Origin: Streptomyces sp. HNM0574
GTDB taxonomy: Bacteria > Actinomycetota > Actinomycetes > Streptomycetales > Streptomycetaceae
Direction: 5' to 3'
DNA: 64,000 bases
NCBI RefSeq assembly: GCF_012726235.1
Contig: NZ_JAASAH010000003.1
Location: 471,944 to 535,943 of the forward strand
Shown here: positions 50,601-59,593 of the stretch, one piece after another
Layout: the number at the start of each line of letters is the position of its first letter
How positions within the stretch are numbered: the first letter of the stretch is position 1
Notes under the pieces: model-generated
The model's input: the letters and a program-made list of their open reading frames with translations, nothing else
Told to the model about the DNA's origin: nothing
Databases searched by the model: none
Program-made: the position numbers and the translations under genes

Positions 50601-51293
50601 TCAGCCGCCGAGCGCGCCTCCGGCGCCCGGCGGTGGCTCCACCACGAACGGGTCCTGATCCAGGTGGATCACTCCGTAGTCATAGCCGCGTCGCCGGTAG
50701 ACGACGCTGGGCTGCTTGGTCTCGGCGTCGACGAACAGATAGAAGTCGTGCCCGACCAGTTCCATCTCCTGCAGAGCCTGGTCGAGCGCCATCGGGGCTG
50801 CCGCGTGCGTCTTCTCCCGCACGACGAGCGGGCCTTCTCCCTGCACTTCCAGTGATCCCATCCGGGTGGTCACCGGCTGCCCCTCGTCCTCGTCGGCGGT
50901 GGAGGCCGCGGCGTCGAGTTCTCCGTTGAGTTCTGCCGCGAGGTGGGCGGTGGCAGCCGCCACACTCATCGGCGCGCGGCTTCCCCCGCGGTGCACACGG
51001 CGCTTGTCCTGCTGCTTTCGGAGTCGCGCCTCCAGCCTGCTGGTCGCCAGGTCCAGCGCCGCATAGGGGTCGGAGGCCGCTGCCTCCGCACGGATGACCG
51101 GCCCGCGGGTGCGCAGGGTGATCTCCACCCTGTCGGAACGGTCGGCCTGCCGGGGGTTGTGCTCCTTGCACACCTCGACATCCAGGTTGATGACCTTTCC
51201 GTCGAGCTTCTGGATCTTGTCCAGCTTCTCGGCCACGTGCTTGCGGAACCGGTCGGGCACCTCTGTCTTTCGGCCCTTGACGACGATGTCCAC
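50601..51293 (-). CDS. hpf: Long-form ribosome hibernation promoting factor
   Basis: A 230-aa protein from GTG 51293 (GGAG seven bases before; the family start is MDIVVKGRK). A longer form beginning at GTG 51359 is possible but would be unusual. The first 100 residues are the S30AE domain (DIVVKGRKTEVPDRFRKHVAEKL; VEITLRTRGPVIRAEA), which occupies the mRNA/tRNA channel of the 30S subunit. The C-terminal domain, ALDQALQEMELVGHDFYLFVDAETKQ to GVIHLDQD, makes dimers that join 70S ribosomes into inactive 100S particles. It is separated from comFC by a long leader with repeats and a hairpin. Confidence 0.93.
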   Translation of the reverse strand: MDIVVKGRKTEVPDRFRKHVAEKLDKIQKLDGKVINLDVEVCKEHNPRQADRSDRVEITLRTRGPVIRAEAAASDPYAALDLATSRLEARLRKQQDKRRVHRGGSRAPMSVAAATAHLAAELNGELDAAASTADEDEGQPVTTRMGSLEVQGEGPLVVREKTHAAAPMALDQALQEMELVGHDFYLFVDAETKQPSVVYRRRGYDYGVIHLDQDPFVVEPPPGAGGALGG

Positions 51294-51312
51294 GCAGAAC
51301 TCCGTTCCCGGA

Positions 51313-51340
51313 GCGTTCCGCGACGGTGGGTGCGGAACGC
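51313..51340 (-). promoter_or_regulatory. Hairpin in the hpf leader
   Basis: GCGTTCCGC (51313-51321) and GCGGAACGC (51332-51340) form a perfect 9-bp stem with a ten-base loop, 20 bases upstream of the GTG. AAAGGAGG is found just before the 5' side of the stem on the minus strand without a start codon close behind. It could influence hpf translation or mRNA stability. Confidence 0.5.
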
Positions 51341-51452
51341 CTCCTTTGTGCTCTGACACCGGAGGTGTGGTTTCGGCCGCGCCTCCGGAAAACGTCGGCT
51401 TGCGACTTTCACCTCCTTCTCCCCCAGAGGGAAGATCGTCACCCCAATCCGA

Positions 51453-51503
51453 ACGTACCTCCGCCGGGGGACCGTCGGCACCCCCTACTGGTACGTACCT
51501 CCG
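51453..51503 (-). promoter_or_regulatory. Two direct repeats in the hpf upstream region
   Basis: CGGAGGTACGT on the minus strand occurs at 51453-51463 and 51493-51503, exactly 40 bases apart (about four helical turns). The copies lie 160-210 bases upstream of the hpf start. The spacing fits paired binding sites for a regulator, but the elements have no start codon behind them that would make them ribosome sites. Confidence 0.45.
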
Positions 51504-51587
51504 TTCAAGGGGTTTTTCACCGCTATAACCTGCAACGCACGAGTATCTCTGGTAGTTCCGGACCTCGTTCCAAGGGTGCCTCCTCCG

Positions 51588-52337
51588 TCACACCCCCGTA
51601 CGGACAGCGACCACAGCCGCGACCGGAGCACCGGCCCCCGCCGCCCCGTCCGCCACACCCGTCGCGCGGGCGGCCTCGGCCAGGGAGGCGCCCGTCGTCA
51701 GCACGTCGTCCACCAGGACCGTCCGGCCGCCCCCGGCGGTGGCGGCGCGGAGCAGCCCGCCGGGATGCGCCTCCAGGGCGCCGCCGAGGTTCGCCCGCCG
51801 CTGCGCCGCGTCCAGGCCCGCCTGGTCCGCGGTGGGTCTGCGCTGCCGGAGCACCGGGAGCACCCGCGCGGGCAGGCCCGCGCGGCGGAGCTCGCGTGCC
51901 GCGGCCGCGGCGATCCGCCGCGCCGGGTCGTGCCCGCGCCGCGCCACCGCCGTACGCGCCGACGGCACCGGCACCAGCACCAGCGCGCCCGGCGGCCCGG
52001 ACGCCGCCGTCACCGCCGCGCGTACCGCGCGGGCCAGCGCCGTGCCGAGGGGAGCGGCCAGGCCGAGGGCGCCGCGTTCCTTGTGCGCCAGGAGCACCGC
52101 GCGGGCCTCGTCCGCGTACGTCAGGGCGGCGTGCACCGGGGGCAGGCCGGGCAGTGGGCGCGCGGGACGCACCCGGCGCGGGGGCGCGCGGGTGAGCAGG
52201 GCCGTGCAGCTCTCGCACAACTGGCCGCGTCGGCACGGCAGTCCGCAGCCGGCGCAGTCCGCGGGGAGCACCAGCCCCGCGAGCTCCTGCCGGATGCCGT
52301 CCCACCACGTCCGCGTGTCCCGCATGGCGCCCACCAT
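51588..52337 (-). CDS. ComFC-like phosphoribosyltransferase family protein
   Basis: A 249-aa ComFC/GntX-type protein. The N terminus has a four-cysteine zinc motif ([17 protein letters not shown]), followed by a helical part, [18 protein letters not shown], and [19 protein letters not shown]. The PRPP-binding loop [12 protein letters not shown] is near residue 205. In naturally competent bacteria ComFC helps DNA uptake into the cytosol; in Streptomyces the role is not settled. ATG 52337 or an internal Met (MRDTR) could be the start. It follows lpqB after 63 bases in the mtr operon direction. Confidence 0.85.
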   Translation of the reverse strand: MVGAMRDTRTWWDGIRQELAGLVLPADCAGCGLPCRRGQLCESCTALLTRAPPRRVRPARPLPGLPPVHAALTYADEARAVLLAHKERGALGLAAPLGTALARAVRAAVTAASGPPGALVLVPVPSARTAVARRGHDPARRIAAAAARELRRAGLPARVLPVLRQRRPTADQAGLDAAQRRANLGGALEAHPGGLLRAATAGGGRTVLVDDVLTTGASLAEAARATGVADGAAGAGAPVAAVVAVRTGV

Positions 52338-52400
52338 GGCAGCACGGCCGCGACAGGGCCACCCCTGTGGAAAACTCCCGCGACAGCGGGAAGGGAGAGG

Positions 52401-54260
52401 TCAGCCCGGGTAGGCCGGGGACGAGCCGCTCTCGGTGAGCATCTTCCAGTTCGCGTCGGGGGGCAGCCGGACGATGCCGTCCTCGGAGGCGGCGAGCAGC
52501 GGCTTGGTCTCGTCCTCGGAGGCCGCGACGCCCGTCACGTCGTTGATGCCGGGCAGCGTCGGCTGGTTGGAGACCGAGCCGTCGGTCTCCATGTACTGGA
52601 TCTGCTGGACGCCGCCCGCCTCGCGGCCCACGACGACGAGCCGGCTGCCGCCCGCCCAGGACGCGGCGGCGACCTCCTCCAACTGCGGGGCGACGGGCCG
52701 CAGTTCGGTCACCTTCACCCGGGGCTCCTCGACCGTTCCGGAACGTTCGACGCGGCCGAGCTGGAGCGAGACGTGCCCGTCCCCGTCACGGATCCGGAGC
52801 GCTATCCGCACGCCGTCCGAGGCGATCCGGACGGACTCGACGCGCTCGTCCTCGCCGAGCCCGCTGATCTTCGCCTCCTCCGGCTTCTCCTCGCCGCCGC
52901 GCAGCCGCAGCAGCCGCGGGTCGTCCGGATCGCGGTCGGCGATCCACAGGTCGCCGAGGCCGTCCCAACTGGGCGTGGTCAGCCGGTCGTTCTCGTGCTT
53001 GGCCTTGCTGGTCAGCACGGGCCCTTCGAGTTCGTTCTCCGGGCGCAGCGGCGCGACGTACAGCGCGCGGCGCCCGCGCGAGACGGCTGCGCCGGTGTGC
53101 TCGGCCCGGTCGACGGCGACGGAGCCCATCTCGACCTCGCCGCGGCCCAGCGGGCCGGGCACCGTCACCGGGGTGGCGCCGCCCCGCCGGAACGCGGAGA
53201 CGCGGTGGTCGCCGTCGATGAAGTACTGGCCGGAGGGCGAGCCGTTGAGCCGTCCCGGGGCGAAGTCCTCCGCCTGTTCGCGGGTGCGCTCACAGACGGG
53301 TTCGCCGTGCGGGTCCTTCAGCTCGACCCGGTTGACCCTGGCCGACGCCTGGTGCTGCACGGTGTGCAGGATCTGCGCGCCCATCCGCGCGCACTGCGCG
53401 CTGTCGGCGCGCGCTCCCCGCGCGTTGAGCCGCATCGAGAGCGTGCCGGAGTCGTCCAGCGAGAGGCGTCGCTGGCCGCGCGCCAGCTTGGCGCCCTTCG
53501 GGAAGGCGGAGCTGACCACCGGTTCGATCCAGCGGGTCGGGCCCTGGAGCAGCGCGGCGACGGTCTCGGTGACGGGGTCGATGCGGCGGCGCAGGTAGAC
53601 CGGGTCGGCGACGAGCACCTCCCGGCCGCCCGCGACGGATTCGGCGTCGGGGCCGAGCCGCGCGTAGTAATAGGCGTTGACGGGGCGGTAGTTGCGCTGG
53701 AAGTCGGAGTCCCCGATCACCAGCCCGTCGGGCAGCCGGTCGATGCGCCACTCGCCGTCGGCCCGCCGGGTCAGGTGCAGGTCGGCGCTGTAGTCGCCCT
53801 CGTCGGGGCGGTACGCGTGGGTGCTGTCGACCTCGGCCATCCGGGTGCCGGAGACCCGGACCGTGTAGCCCTCGCGGCCGTCGTCCTCGTCCGCCGTGCG
53901 GCCGCCGCCGCCCGGGCTGGGCCCGGCGGACAGGACGGTGGTGCGCGCGAACGGGTCCCACCGCCGTGCGGCGCGCGGCGTCAGGTACTCCCTGGCCGTG
54001 TCGAACTCCGCGTCGTCGCTGGTCGTGGCCTCCAGGAAGCCGCGGACGAGCTGCTGCGGCGACTCCCCCTTCTGCGGGCTGACGCCGAAGACCCGGACCT
54101 GCGAGTCGGGCTTGGCGCGGTGCGAGGAGTCGACGTGCTTGACGCCGCCGTCGTCCGGCATGGAGGCGCAGCCGGACAGCAGCAGCCCGACCGCGCCGGT
54201 GATCGCCACCGCGGCCCGGCGGCGCGCGCCCCGCCGCTGCTTCCGGTTCCACTCGTTCAC
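52401..54260 (-). CDS. lpqB: Lipoprotein LpqB, partner of the MtrAB system
   Basis: A 619-aa lipoprotein starting GTG in a GTGA overlap with mtrB. The signal part RRRAAVAITGAVGLLLSGC ends in a lipobox with lipidated Cys near residue 31. Then come a GerMN domain (LVRGFLEATTSDDAEFDTAREYL; ALLQGPTRWIEPVVSSAFP) and a C-terminal beta-propeller-like part with several W/D-containing strands (WDGLGDLWIADRD). In mycobacteria LpqB binds the outer part of MtrB and lowers MtrA activity. The gene order mtrA-mtrB-lpqB is the standard actinobacterial one. Confidence 0.95.
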   Translation of the reverse strand: MNEWNRKQRRGARRRAAVAITGAVGLLLSGCASMPDDGGVKHVDSSHRAKPDSQVRVFGVSPQKGESPQQLVRGFLEATTSDDAEFDTAREYLTPRAARRWDPFARTTVLSAGPSPGGGGRTADEDDGREGYTVRVSGTRMAEVDSTHAYRPDEGDYSADLHLTRRADGEWRIDRLPDGLVIGDSDFQRNYRPVNAYYYARLGPDAESVAGGREVLVADPVYLRRRIDPVTETVAALLQGPTRWIEPVVSSAFPKGAKLARGQRRLSLDDSGTLSMRLNARGARADSAQCARMGAQILHTVQHQASARVNRVELKDPHGEPVCERTREQAEDFAPGRLNGSPSGQYFIDGDHRVSAFRRGGATPVTVPGPLGRGEVEMGSVAVDRAEHTGAAVSRGRRALYVAPLRPENELEGPVLTSKAKHENDRLTTPSWDGLGDLWIADRDPDDPRLLRLRGGEEKPEEAKISGLGEDERVESVRIASDGVRIALRIRDGDGHVSLQLGRVERSGTVEEPRVKVTELRPVAPQLEEVAAASWAGGSRLVVVGREAGGVQQIQYMETDGSVSNQPTLPGINDVTGVAASEDETKPLLAASEDGIVRLPPDANWKMLTESGSSPAYPG

Positions 54261-56221
54261 GGTCCCTCGTCCCCCTGTCCTTCCGTCCCGGGGGACGCGG
54301 CGCGGGCGCGCGGCGGGGACGCCTCGCGCGTCTGGGCCGGCACGGTCTCGGCGAGCGCGTGCTCCACCGGGGTCTCGCGTACGGGTTCGCGGCGGCGGGC
54401 GTCCTCGGGTTCCAGCGGGAGGGGCGAGCCGCGCAGGGTGTCGCCCACCGTGCTCGGCAGGGTGAGCCGGAACTGCGAGCCGCCGCCCGGGACGCCCCAC
54501 GCGTGCAGCCAGCCCCCGTGCAGCCGCGCGTCCTCGACGGCGATGGACAGGCCGAGGCCGGTGCCGCCGGTGGTGCGGGCGCGCGCGGGGTCGGCGCGCC
54601 AGAAGCGGTTGAAGACGCGCTCCACCTCGCCGCGCCGCAGTCCCACCCCGTAGTCGCGCACCGCGACGGCGACGGCGCCGTCCCCCGAGGCCAGCCGGAC
54701 GACGACGTCCCGGCCCTCGCCGTGCTCGATCGCGTTGTCCACGAGGTTGCGCAGGACGCGCTCGATGCGCCGCCCGTCCGCCTCTGCGACGACGGGTTCC
54801 GCGTCGCCCCGGACGAGCAGCCTGCTGCCCTTGGCCTCGGCGAGGGGCGCGCAGCCGTCGACGACCCGGGAGACGACGGTGCGCAGGTCGACCGGGTCCG
54901 CCTCCAGGTTGGCCGCGCCCGCGTCGAAGCGGCTGATCTCCAGCAGGTCGGCGAGCAACGACTCGAACCGGTCCAGCTGCCCGAGCAGCAGTTCGGCGGA
55001 GCGTGCCGTCGAGGCGTCGAAGTCGTCCCGCGCCTCGTGGATCACGTCGGCGGCCATCCGCACCGTGGTGAGCGGGGTGCGCAGCTCGTGCGAGACGTCG
55101 GAGACGAAGCGGCGCTGCATCCGGGAGAGCGCCTCCAGCTGCTGGATCTTCAGCTGGAGGTTCTGCGCCATCTTGTTGAAGGACTCGCCGAGCCGCGCGA
55201 TGTCGTCCTCGCCGGTGACCTTCATCCGCTCCTGGAGCCGCCCCGCGGCGAGCCGTTCGGAGATCCCGGCCGCCATCCGTACGGGGGTGACGACCTGGCG
55301 CACCACCAGCCAGGCGATCCCGCCGAGCAGGATCACCACGAACACCCCGGCGGTCGCCAGAGTGCCCTTGACCAGGGCGAGCGACTCCTCCTCCTGCGTG
55401 AAGGGGAAGACGTAGTAGAGCTGGTACGGGGTGCCGCCGTCGTCGTTGAGGCGCTTGCCGACGATCAGTCCGGCCGTCGCCTCGCCGTCCTGGCTGTAGA
55501 CCTTGGCGTACTGCTCGTGCGTCCCGGGCGACTCGTCGAGCGCGGTGCGCAGCTCGGCCGGGATGGTCTCCTCGGGGCGGACGTCGCCGGAGGCCCGGGG
55601 GCCGCGGGTGGTGGCGCCCGCGTCGCCGAGGAAGGGGGACTCGTCGTTGTCGGAGTTGAGCGCCACCACCGAGTAGACGCCCTGGCCGCCGCTGGCCAGC
55701 TCCTCGACGAGGCTGTTGAGCCAGGTGCCCGAATTCTGCGCGCTGCTGCCGCTGTTCCGGGTGTCGCTCGCGCCGCTCCGCCCGTTGCCCGCGCTGTCCG
55801 CCTTCTCCTGTGCGGCCGCGAACCCGCCGGCCGCCTGGCTCTGCGCGGCCCGTTCCTTCGCGTCGAGCAGGCCGTTGCGCACCTGTCCGATGACGACGAG
55901 CCCGAGCAGCAGCACCACGGCGAGCGAGAGCAGCAGCGTGGCGACGACGACGCGGAGCTGGATGTTCCGCCGCCACAGCCGCAGCACCGGCAGCAGCGGC
56001 CGGCGCACCCAGCGCACCAGGAACCGCACCACGGGGTGTGCGCTCGGCCCCGTCGCGCCCTCGGGCAGCAGCCCCTCGGAGAACAGCGCGCCGCTCCGCC
56101 ACAGCCGGCCGAGCTTGGAGGCGGACGGCGAAGCAGACTCCGGCACTCCGGACATTCCGGACTCCGAACGGCCGGTCCGGCCCCCACCCTCGCGGTGCGG
56201 AGCCGAACCGTCCCGGGTCAT
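54257..56221 (-). CDS. mtrB: Sensor histidine kinase MtrB
   Basis: A 654-aa kinase. A basic N-terminal region is followed by TM1 near 91-113 (ATLLLSLAVVLLLGLVVIG), an outside sensor domain of about 165 residues with a Ser/Asn/Gly-rich part, and TM2 near 283-303. A HAMP linker follows (RQVVTPVRMAAGISERLAAG). The H-box RFVSDVSHELRTPLTT lies near 370, and the ATP-binding N, G1 and G2 boxes (NLVDNAIEHGEG, DYGVGL, TGGTGLGLSIA) come after it. It phosphorylates MtrA. The ATG lies one base after the mtrA stop. The low-complexity C-terminal tail is rich in Glu/Arg/Ala. Confidence 0.95.
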   Translation of the reverse strand: MTRDGSAPHREGGGRTGRSESGMSGVPESASPSASKLGRLWRSGALFSEGLLPEGATGPSAHPVVRFLVRWVRRPLLPVLRLWRRNIQLRVVVATLLLSLAVVLLLGLVVIGQVRNGLLDAKERAAQSQAAGGFAAAQEKADSAGNGRSGASDTRNSGSSAQNSGTWLNSLVEELASGGQGVYSVVALNSDNDESPFLGDAGATTRGPRASGDVRPEETIPAELRTALDESPGTHEQYAKVYSQDGEATAGLIVGKRLNDDGGTPYQLYYVFPFTQEEESLALVKGTLATAGVFVVILLGGIAWLVVRQVVTPVRMAAGISERLAAGRLQERMKVTGEDDIARLGESFNKMAQNLQLKIQQLEALSRMQRRFVSDVSHELRTPLTTVRMAADVIHEARDDFDASTARSAELLLGQLDRFESLLADLLEISRFDAGAANLEADPVDLRTVVSRVVDGCAPLAEAKGSRLLVRGDAEPVVAEADGRRIERVLRNLVDNAIEHGEGRDVVVRLASGDGAVAVAVRDYGVGLRRGEVERVFNRFWRADPARARTTGGTGLGLSIAVEDARLHGGWLHAWGVPGGGSQFRLTLPSTVGDTLRGSPLPLEPEDARRREPVRETPVEHALAETVPAQTREASPPRARAASPGTEGQGDEGP

Positions 56222-56222
56222 G

Positions 56223-56900
56223 TCAGCCCGGTCCCGCCTTGTAGCCCACGCCGCGCACGGTCACCACGATCTCCGGGTTCTCCGGGTCCCGCTCGACCTT
56301 CGAACGCAGCCGCTGCACATGGACGTTGACCAGCCGCGTGTCCGCCGCGTGCCGGTACCCCCACACCTGCTCCAGCAGCACCTCACGGGTGAAGACCTGC
56401 CACGGCTTGCGCGCCAGCGCCACCAGCAGGTCGAACTCCAGCGGCGTCAGCGCGATGGCCTGCCCGTCCCGCTTCACCGAGTGCCCGGCGACGTCGATCA
56501 CCAGATCGCCGATCGCGAGCTGCTCCGGCGCCGGGTCGTCGGACCGGCGCAGCCGCGCACGGATGCGGGCGACCAGTTCCTTCGGCTTGAACGGCTTGAC
56601 GATGTAGTCGTCCGCACCGGACTCCAGGCCCACCACGACGTCCACGGTGTCGCTCTTCGCGGTGAGCATCACCACCGGAACGCCCGACTCGGCGCGGATC
56701 AGGCGGCACACCTCTATGCCGTCCCGCCCCGGCAGCATCAGATCCAGCAGCACCAGGTCAGGTTTCGTCTCGCGGAACGCGGCGAGCGCCTTGTCCCCGT
56801 CCGACACGAACGACGGTTCAAAGCCTTCGCCGCGCAGCACGATGCCGAGCATCTCTGCCAGTGCGGTGTCGTCGTCGACGACGAGGACGCGTCCCTTCAT
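56223..56900 (-). CDS. mtrA: Response regulator MtrA
   Basis: A 225-aa OmpR/PhoB-type regulator. The receiver domain has VLVVDDDTALAEMLG, phospho-acceptor Asp53 in LVLLDLMLPG, and VMLTAKSD with the conserved Lys. The winged-helix DNA-binding part includes LTPLEFDLLVALARKPWQVF, TREVLLEQVWGY and VNVHVQRLRSKVE. The ATG at 56900 gives the family start MKGRVLVVDDD; a frame to 56954 would overlap mtnA. In Streptomyces MtrA controls development, antibiotic genes and cell division or wall genes. Its start overlaps the stop of mtnA, so translation is coupled. Confidence 0.96.
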   Translation of the reverse strand: MKGRVLVVDDDTALAEMLGIVLRGEGFEPSFVSDGDKALAAFRETKPDLVLLDLMLPGRDGIEVCRLIRAESGVPVVMLTAKSDTVDVVVGLESGADDYIVKPFKPKELVARIRARLRRSDDPAPEQLAIGDLVIDVAGHSVKRDGQAIALTPLEFDLLVALARKPWQVFTREVLLEQVWGYRHAADTRLVNVHVQRLRSKVERDPENPEIVVTVRGVGYKAGPG

Positions 56901-58000
56901 GCGTTCATCATCCCATTGCCCGTTCGTGACGTTCCCGTTCGTGACGGGGAACACAACTCCGCGATCCCCTCCCGGCCCACGGGGGACACCACACCGGCCT
57001 CCGTGACGATCGCGCTCACCAGCTCCGGCGGCGTCACGTCGAAGGCCGGGTTGTACGCGCCGGCGCCCGCCGGAGCCACCGCGGCCCCGCCGGAGACCGG
57101 GAAGCGCGTCACCTCGTGCCCCGGACGGTGCTCCACCACGATCCCGGCGCCGCTCTCCGTCGCGGCGTCCACCGTCGTCACCGGAGCGACGACCACGAAC
57201 GGCACCCCGTGATGGCGCGCGAGGACGGCCAGCGGGTAGCTGCCCACCTTGTTCGCGACGGAGCCGTCCGCCGCGATCCGGTCGGCGCCTATCAGCACCG
57301 CGTCCACCTCACCCGCCGCGAACAGCGAACCCGCCGCGTTGTCCGCCAGCACGCGGTACGCCATCCCCTCGCGGGCCGCTTCGTATGCTGTCAGCCGCGC
57401 GCCCTGGAGCAGCGGCCGGGTCTCGTCCACCCACAGCCGGCGCAGCCGCCCCGCGCGGTGCACGGAGACGGCCACCGCCAGCGCCGTCCCCTCTCCCCCG
57501 GAGACCAGGCTTCCGGTGTTGCAGTGCGTCAGCAGCCGCAGCCCGCCGGCGGGGCACAGCCGCTCCAGCAGCGCGTGCCCGTGCGCCGCCATCCGCCGGC
57601 TCGCCTCCGCGTCCTCGGCGTGCAGCGCCTCGGCCTCGGCCAGCGCCGCCGCGGCCGGAACCGCGCCGCCGCCGTCCACCGCCGCGCGGTACGCCGCCTC
57701 GGCACGGCGCACCCCGTACGCCAGGTTCACCGCCGTCGGCCGCGCACCCGCCAACTGCCCGGCGGCGTCCGCCACATCCGCGCCCCGCGCCGCCGCGAGC
57801 GCCACCCCGTACGCCCCCGAGAGCCCCAGCACCGGCGCCCCGCGCACGGCGAGCGTCCGCACGGCGTCCACCAGCGCGGGGACGTCGGCGCAGACCAGCT
57901 CGACCTCCTCGCCGGGCAACCTCCTCTGGTCCAGGAGCACCACAGCGGGCCCCTCGGGCCGCTCCTCCCACCGCAACGCCGGAACTCTTCGATCAGCCAT
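56897..58000 (-). CDS. mtnA: S-methyl-5-thioribose-1-phosphate isomerase
   Basis: A 367-aa enzyme of the methionine salvage pathway that converts methylthioribose-1-phosphate to methylthioribulose-1-phosphate. The VRGAPVLGLSGAYGVAL block, catalytic Cys in LTHCNTGSLVSGG, and catalytic Asp in LIGADRIAADGSVANKVG are all present, as is AYNPAFDVTPPELVSAIVTEAG at the C-terminal end. ATG 58000 begins MADRRVPALRWEE, the usual family start. It is the first gene of the mtnA-mtrA-mtrB-lpqB-comFC run and overlaps mtrA by four bases. Other salvage genes are not in the window. Confidence 0.95.
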   Translation of the reverse strand: MADRRVPALRWEERPEGPAVVLLDQRRLPGEEVELVCADVPALVDAVRTLAVRGAPVLGLSGAYGVALAAARGADVADAAGQLAGARPTAVNLAYGVRRAEAAYRAAVDGGGAVPAAAALAEAEALHAEDAEASRRMAAHGHALLERLCPAGGLRLLTHCNTGSLVSGGEGTALAVAVSVHRAGRLRRLWVDETRPLLQGARLTAYEAAREGMAYRVLADNAAGSLFAAGEVDAVLIGADRIAADGSVANKVGSYPLAVLARHHGVPFVVVAPVTTVDAATESGAGIVVEHRPGHEVTRFPVSGGAAVAPAGAGAYNPAFDVTPPELVSAIVTEAGVVSPVGREGIAELCSPSRTGTSRTGNGMMNA

Positions 58001-58224
58001 CCGCACAGTCTGCCCGCCGCCCGTCACCGCCCCGAAGGCGACCACCCGACGTCCCGGAGCGGCCACCCTCAGCGACGGCCGATGCGCCCAACTGCCCGCG
58101 CCCCGGCCGCGGCTGCGCGCGCACGGGCGGCGAGGCACCGGTACCTGATCCGGGTGACGGTGGGCCGTGGCACGATGGCAGCCAGTCAGGTGACGGAGCG
58201 ACCAACCCCCTGAGGTGACCACAC

Positions 58225-59589
58225 GTGAACGACTCCCCGGGCTGGGCTTCGCCCGGATCCTCCCCCTCGGACCCCTCCGACCGATCCCCCCGTGACGCGG
58301 ACCCGGACCAGGCCCGCGACGGGAAGCGCGGCCGGAGCGCGGGAGAGGACCGGCCCCACGGCGGGGAGCAGACCGCGCCCGAAGACGCCCCCTCGTTGAG
58401 CAAGCCGACGGGCCAGGACCCCAACTGGGCCGCGCAGCAGCCCCCTTCGGCCGGACCGCAGGGCTGGGGCGCCGCCGCGCCGCCGCCCGGCGGCCCCTCG
58501 GGCCCCGGATCCTGGAACGGCGGCGCGGGCTGGGGCCAGGGCGGCCAGTGGGGCGGCAGGCCCGAGGCGGCCAAGCCCGGCATCGTCCCGCTCCGCCCGC
58601 TCAACGTCTTCGAGATACTCGACGGCGCCGTCACGACGCTGCGCACCCACTGGCGCACCGTCCTCGGTGTCTCCCTCGCCGTCGCCGTCGTCGTCCAGCT
58701 CGTCGTCACCATCGGCAACGGCCTCTGGATGCCGGACACCTCCGAGTTCGACGCCCTCGCCCGCGACCCCGACGCCTCCCTCGGCGAGGCGATGCGCGCG
58801 ACGGGCGTGTTCAGCAGCTCGGCGATGCTCGTCCAGCTCGCCTCGGCGATGGTGTACCAGCTCGGCACCGTCCTGGTCACCGCCGTCCTCACCGTCGTCG
58901 TCAGCCGCGCCGTCCTCGGCCGCCCCGTCACGCTCAAGGACGCCTGGCAGGACGCCAGGCCCCAACTGCCGCGCCTGCTCGGCCTGCTGCTCCTCGTCGG
59001 ACTGCTGGTCAGCCTCATCGTGTTCGCCGGCTTCGTGCCCGGGCTGATCCTGCTCGGCGCCGGAGCCGCACCGCTGGGCATGTCCCTGCTGGTGCTGGGC
59101 GGACTCGCCGGCGTCGTCGTCGGCATCTGGATCGGGGTACGGCTCTCGCTGGCCGCGCCCGCGCTGATGCTGGAACGCCAGGGCGTCGTCCCGGCGATGC
59201 GCCGCTCGGCGAAGCTCGTCGGCGGCAACTGGTGGCGGATCTTCGGCATCCTGCTGCTCACCAACATCCTGGGCTTCGCGCTCACCAGCGTCGTCCAGAT
59301 GCCCGCGACGCTCATCGCCACCGCCGTCGAGGGCGGCTTCAGCGGCGAACTGCCCACCAACAGCTGGACGTTCCTGATCATCACCGGCATCGCCGACGTC
59401 CTCGCCTACACCGTCGTCTTCCCCGTCACCGCCGGCATCACCGCGCTGCTCTACCTCGACCAGCGCATCCGCCGCGAGGCCCTCGACCTGGAGATCGCCC
59501 GCGCCGCCGGCGTCCCCGGATACGGCGGCACGCCCGACGGCACCGACGGGACACCGGCCGCCAACTCCGGCCCCACGCCCGGAAGCTGA
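58225..59589 (+). CDS. Membrane protein with GPDPase-membrane-like domain
   Basis: A 454-aa integral membrane protein from GTG 58225 (GAGGTGA upstream). The first 120 residues are Pro/Gly/Ser-rich and cytosolic. After PGIVPLRPLNVFEILDGAVTTLRTHWRTVLG, the typical entry of the glycerophosphodiester phosphodiesterase membrane-domain family, come about six hydrophobic helices, and the end segment is YLDQRIRREALDLEIARAAG. There is no catalytic phosphodiesterase domain. It lies four bases before the DUF4129 gene, so it belongs to the MoxR-type operon. Function unknown. Confidence 0.8.
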   Translation: MNDSPGWASPGSSPSDPSDRSPRDADPDQARDGKRGRSAGEDRPHGGEQTAPEDAPSLSKPTGQDPNWAAQQPPSAGPQGWGAAAPPPGGPSGPGSWNGGAGWGQGGQWGGRPEAAKPGIVPLRPLNVFEILDGAVTTLRTHWRTVLGVSLAVAVVVQLVVTIGNGLWMPDTSEFDALARDPDASLGEAMRATGVFSSSAMLVQLASAMVYQLGTVLVTAVLTVVVSRAVLGRPVTLKDAWQDARPQLPRLLGLLLLVGLLVSLIVFAGFVPGLILLGAGAAPLGMSLLVLGGLAGVVVGIWIGVRLSLAAPALMLERQGVVPAMRRSAKLVGGNWWRIFGILLLTNILGFALTSVVQMPATLIATAVEGGFSGELPTNSWTFLIITGIADVLAYTVVFPVTAGITALLYLDQRIRREALDLEIARAAGVPGYGGTPDGTDGTPAANSGPTPGS

Positions 59590-59593
59590 GGCG

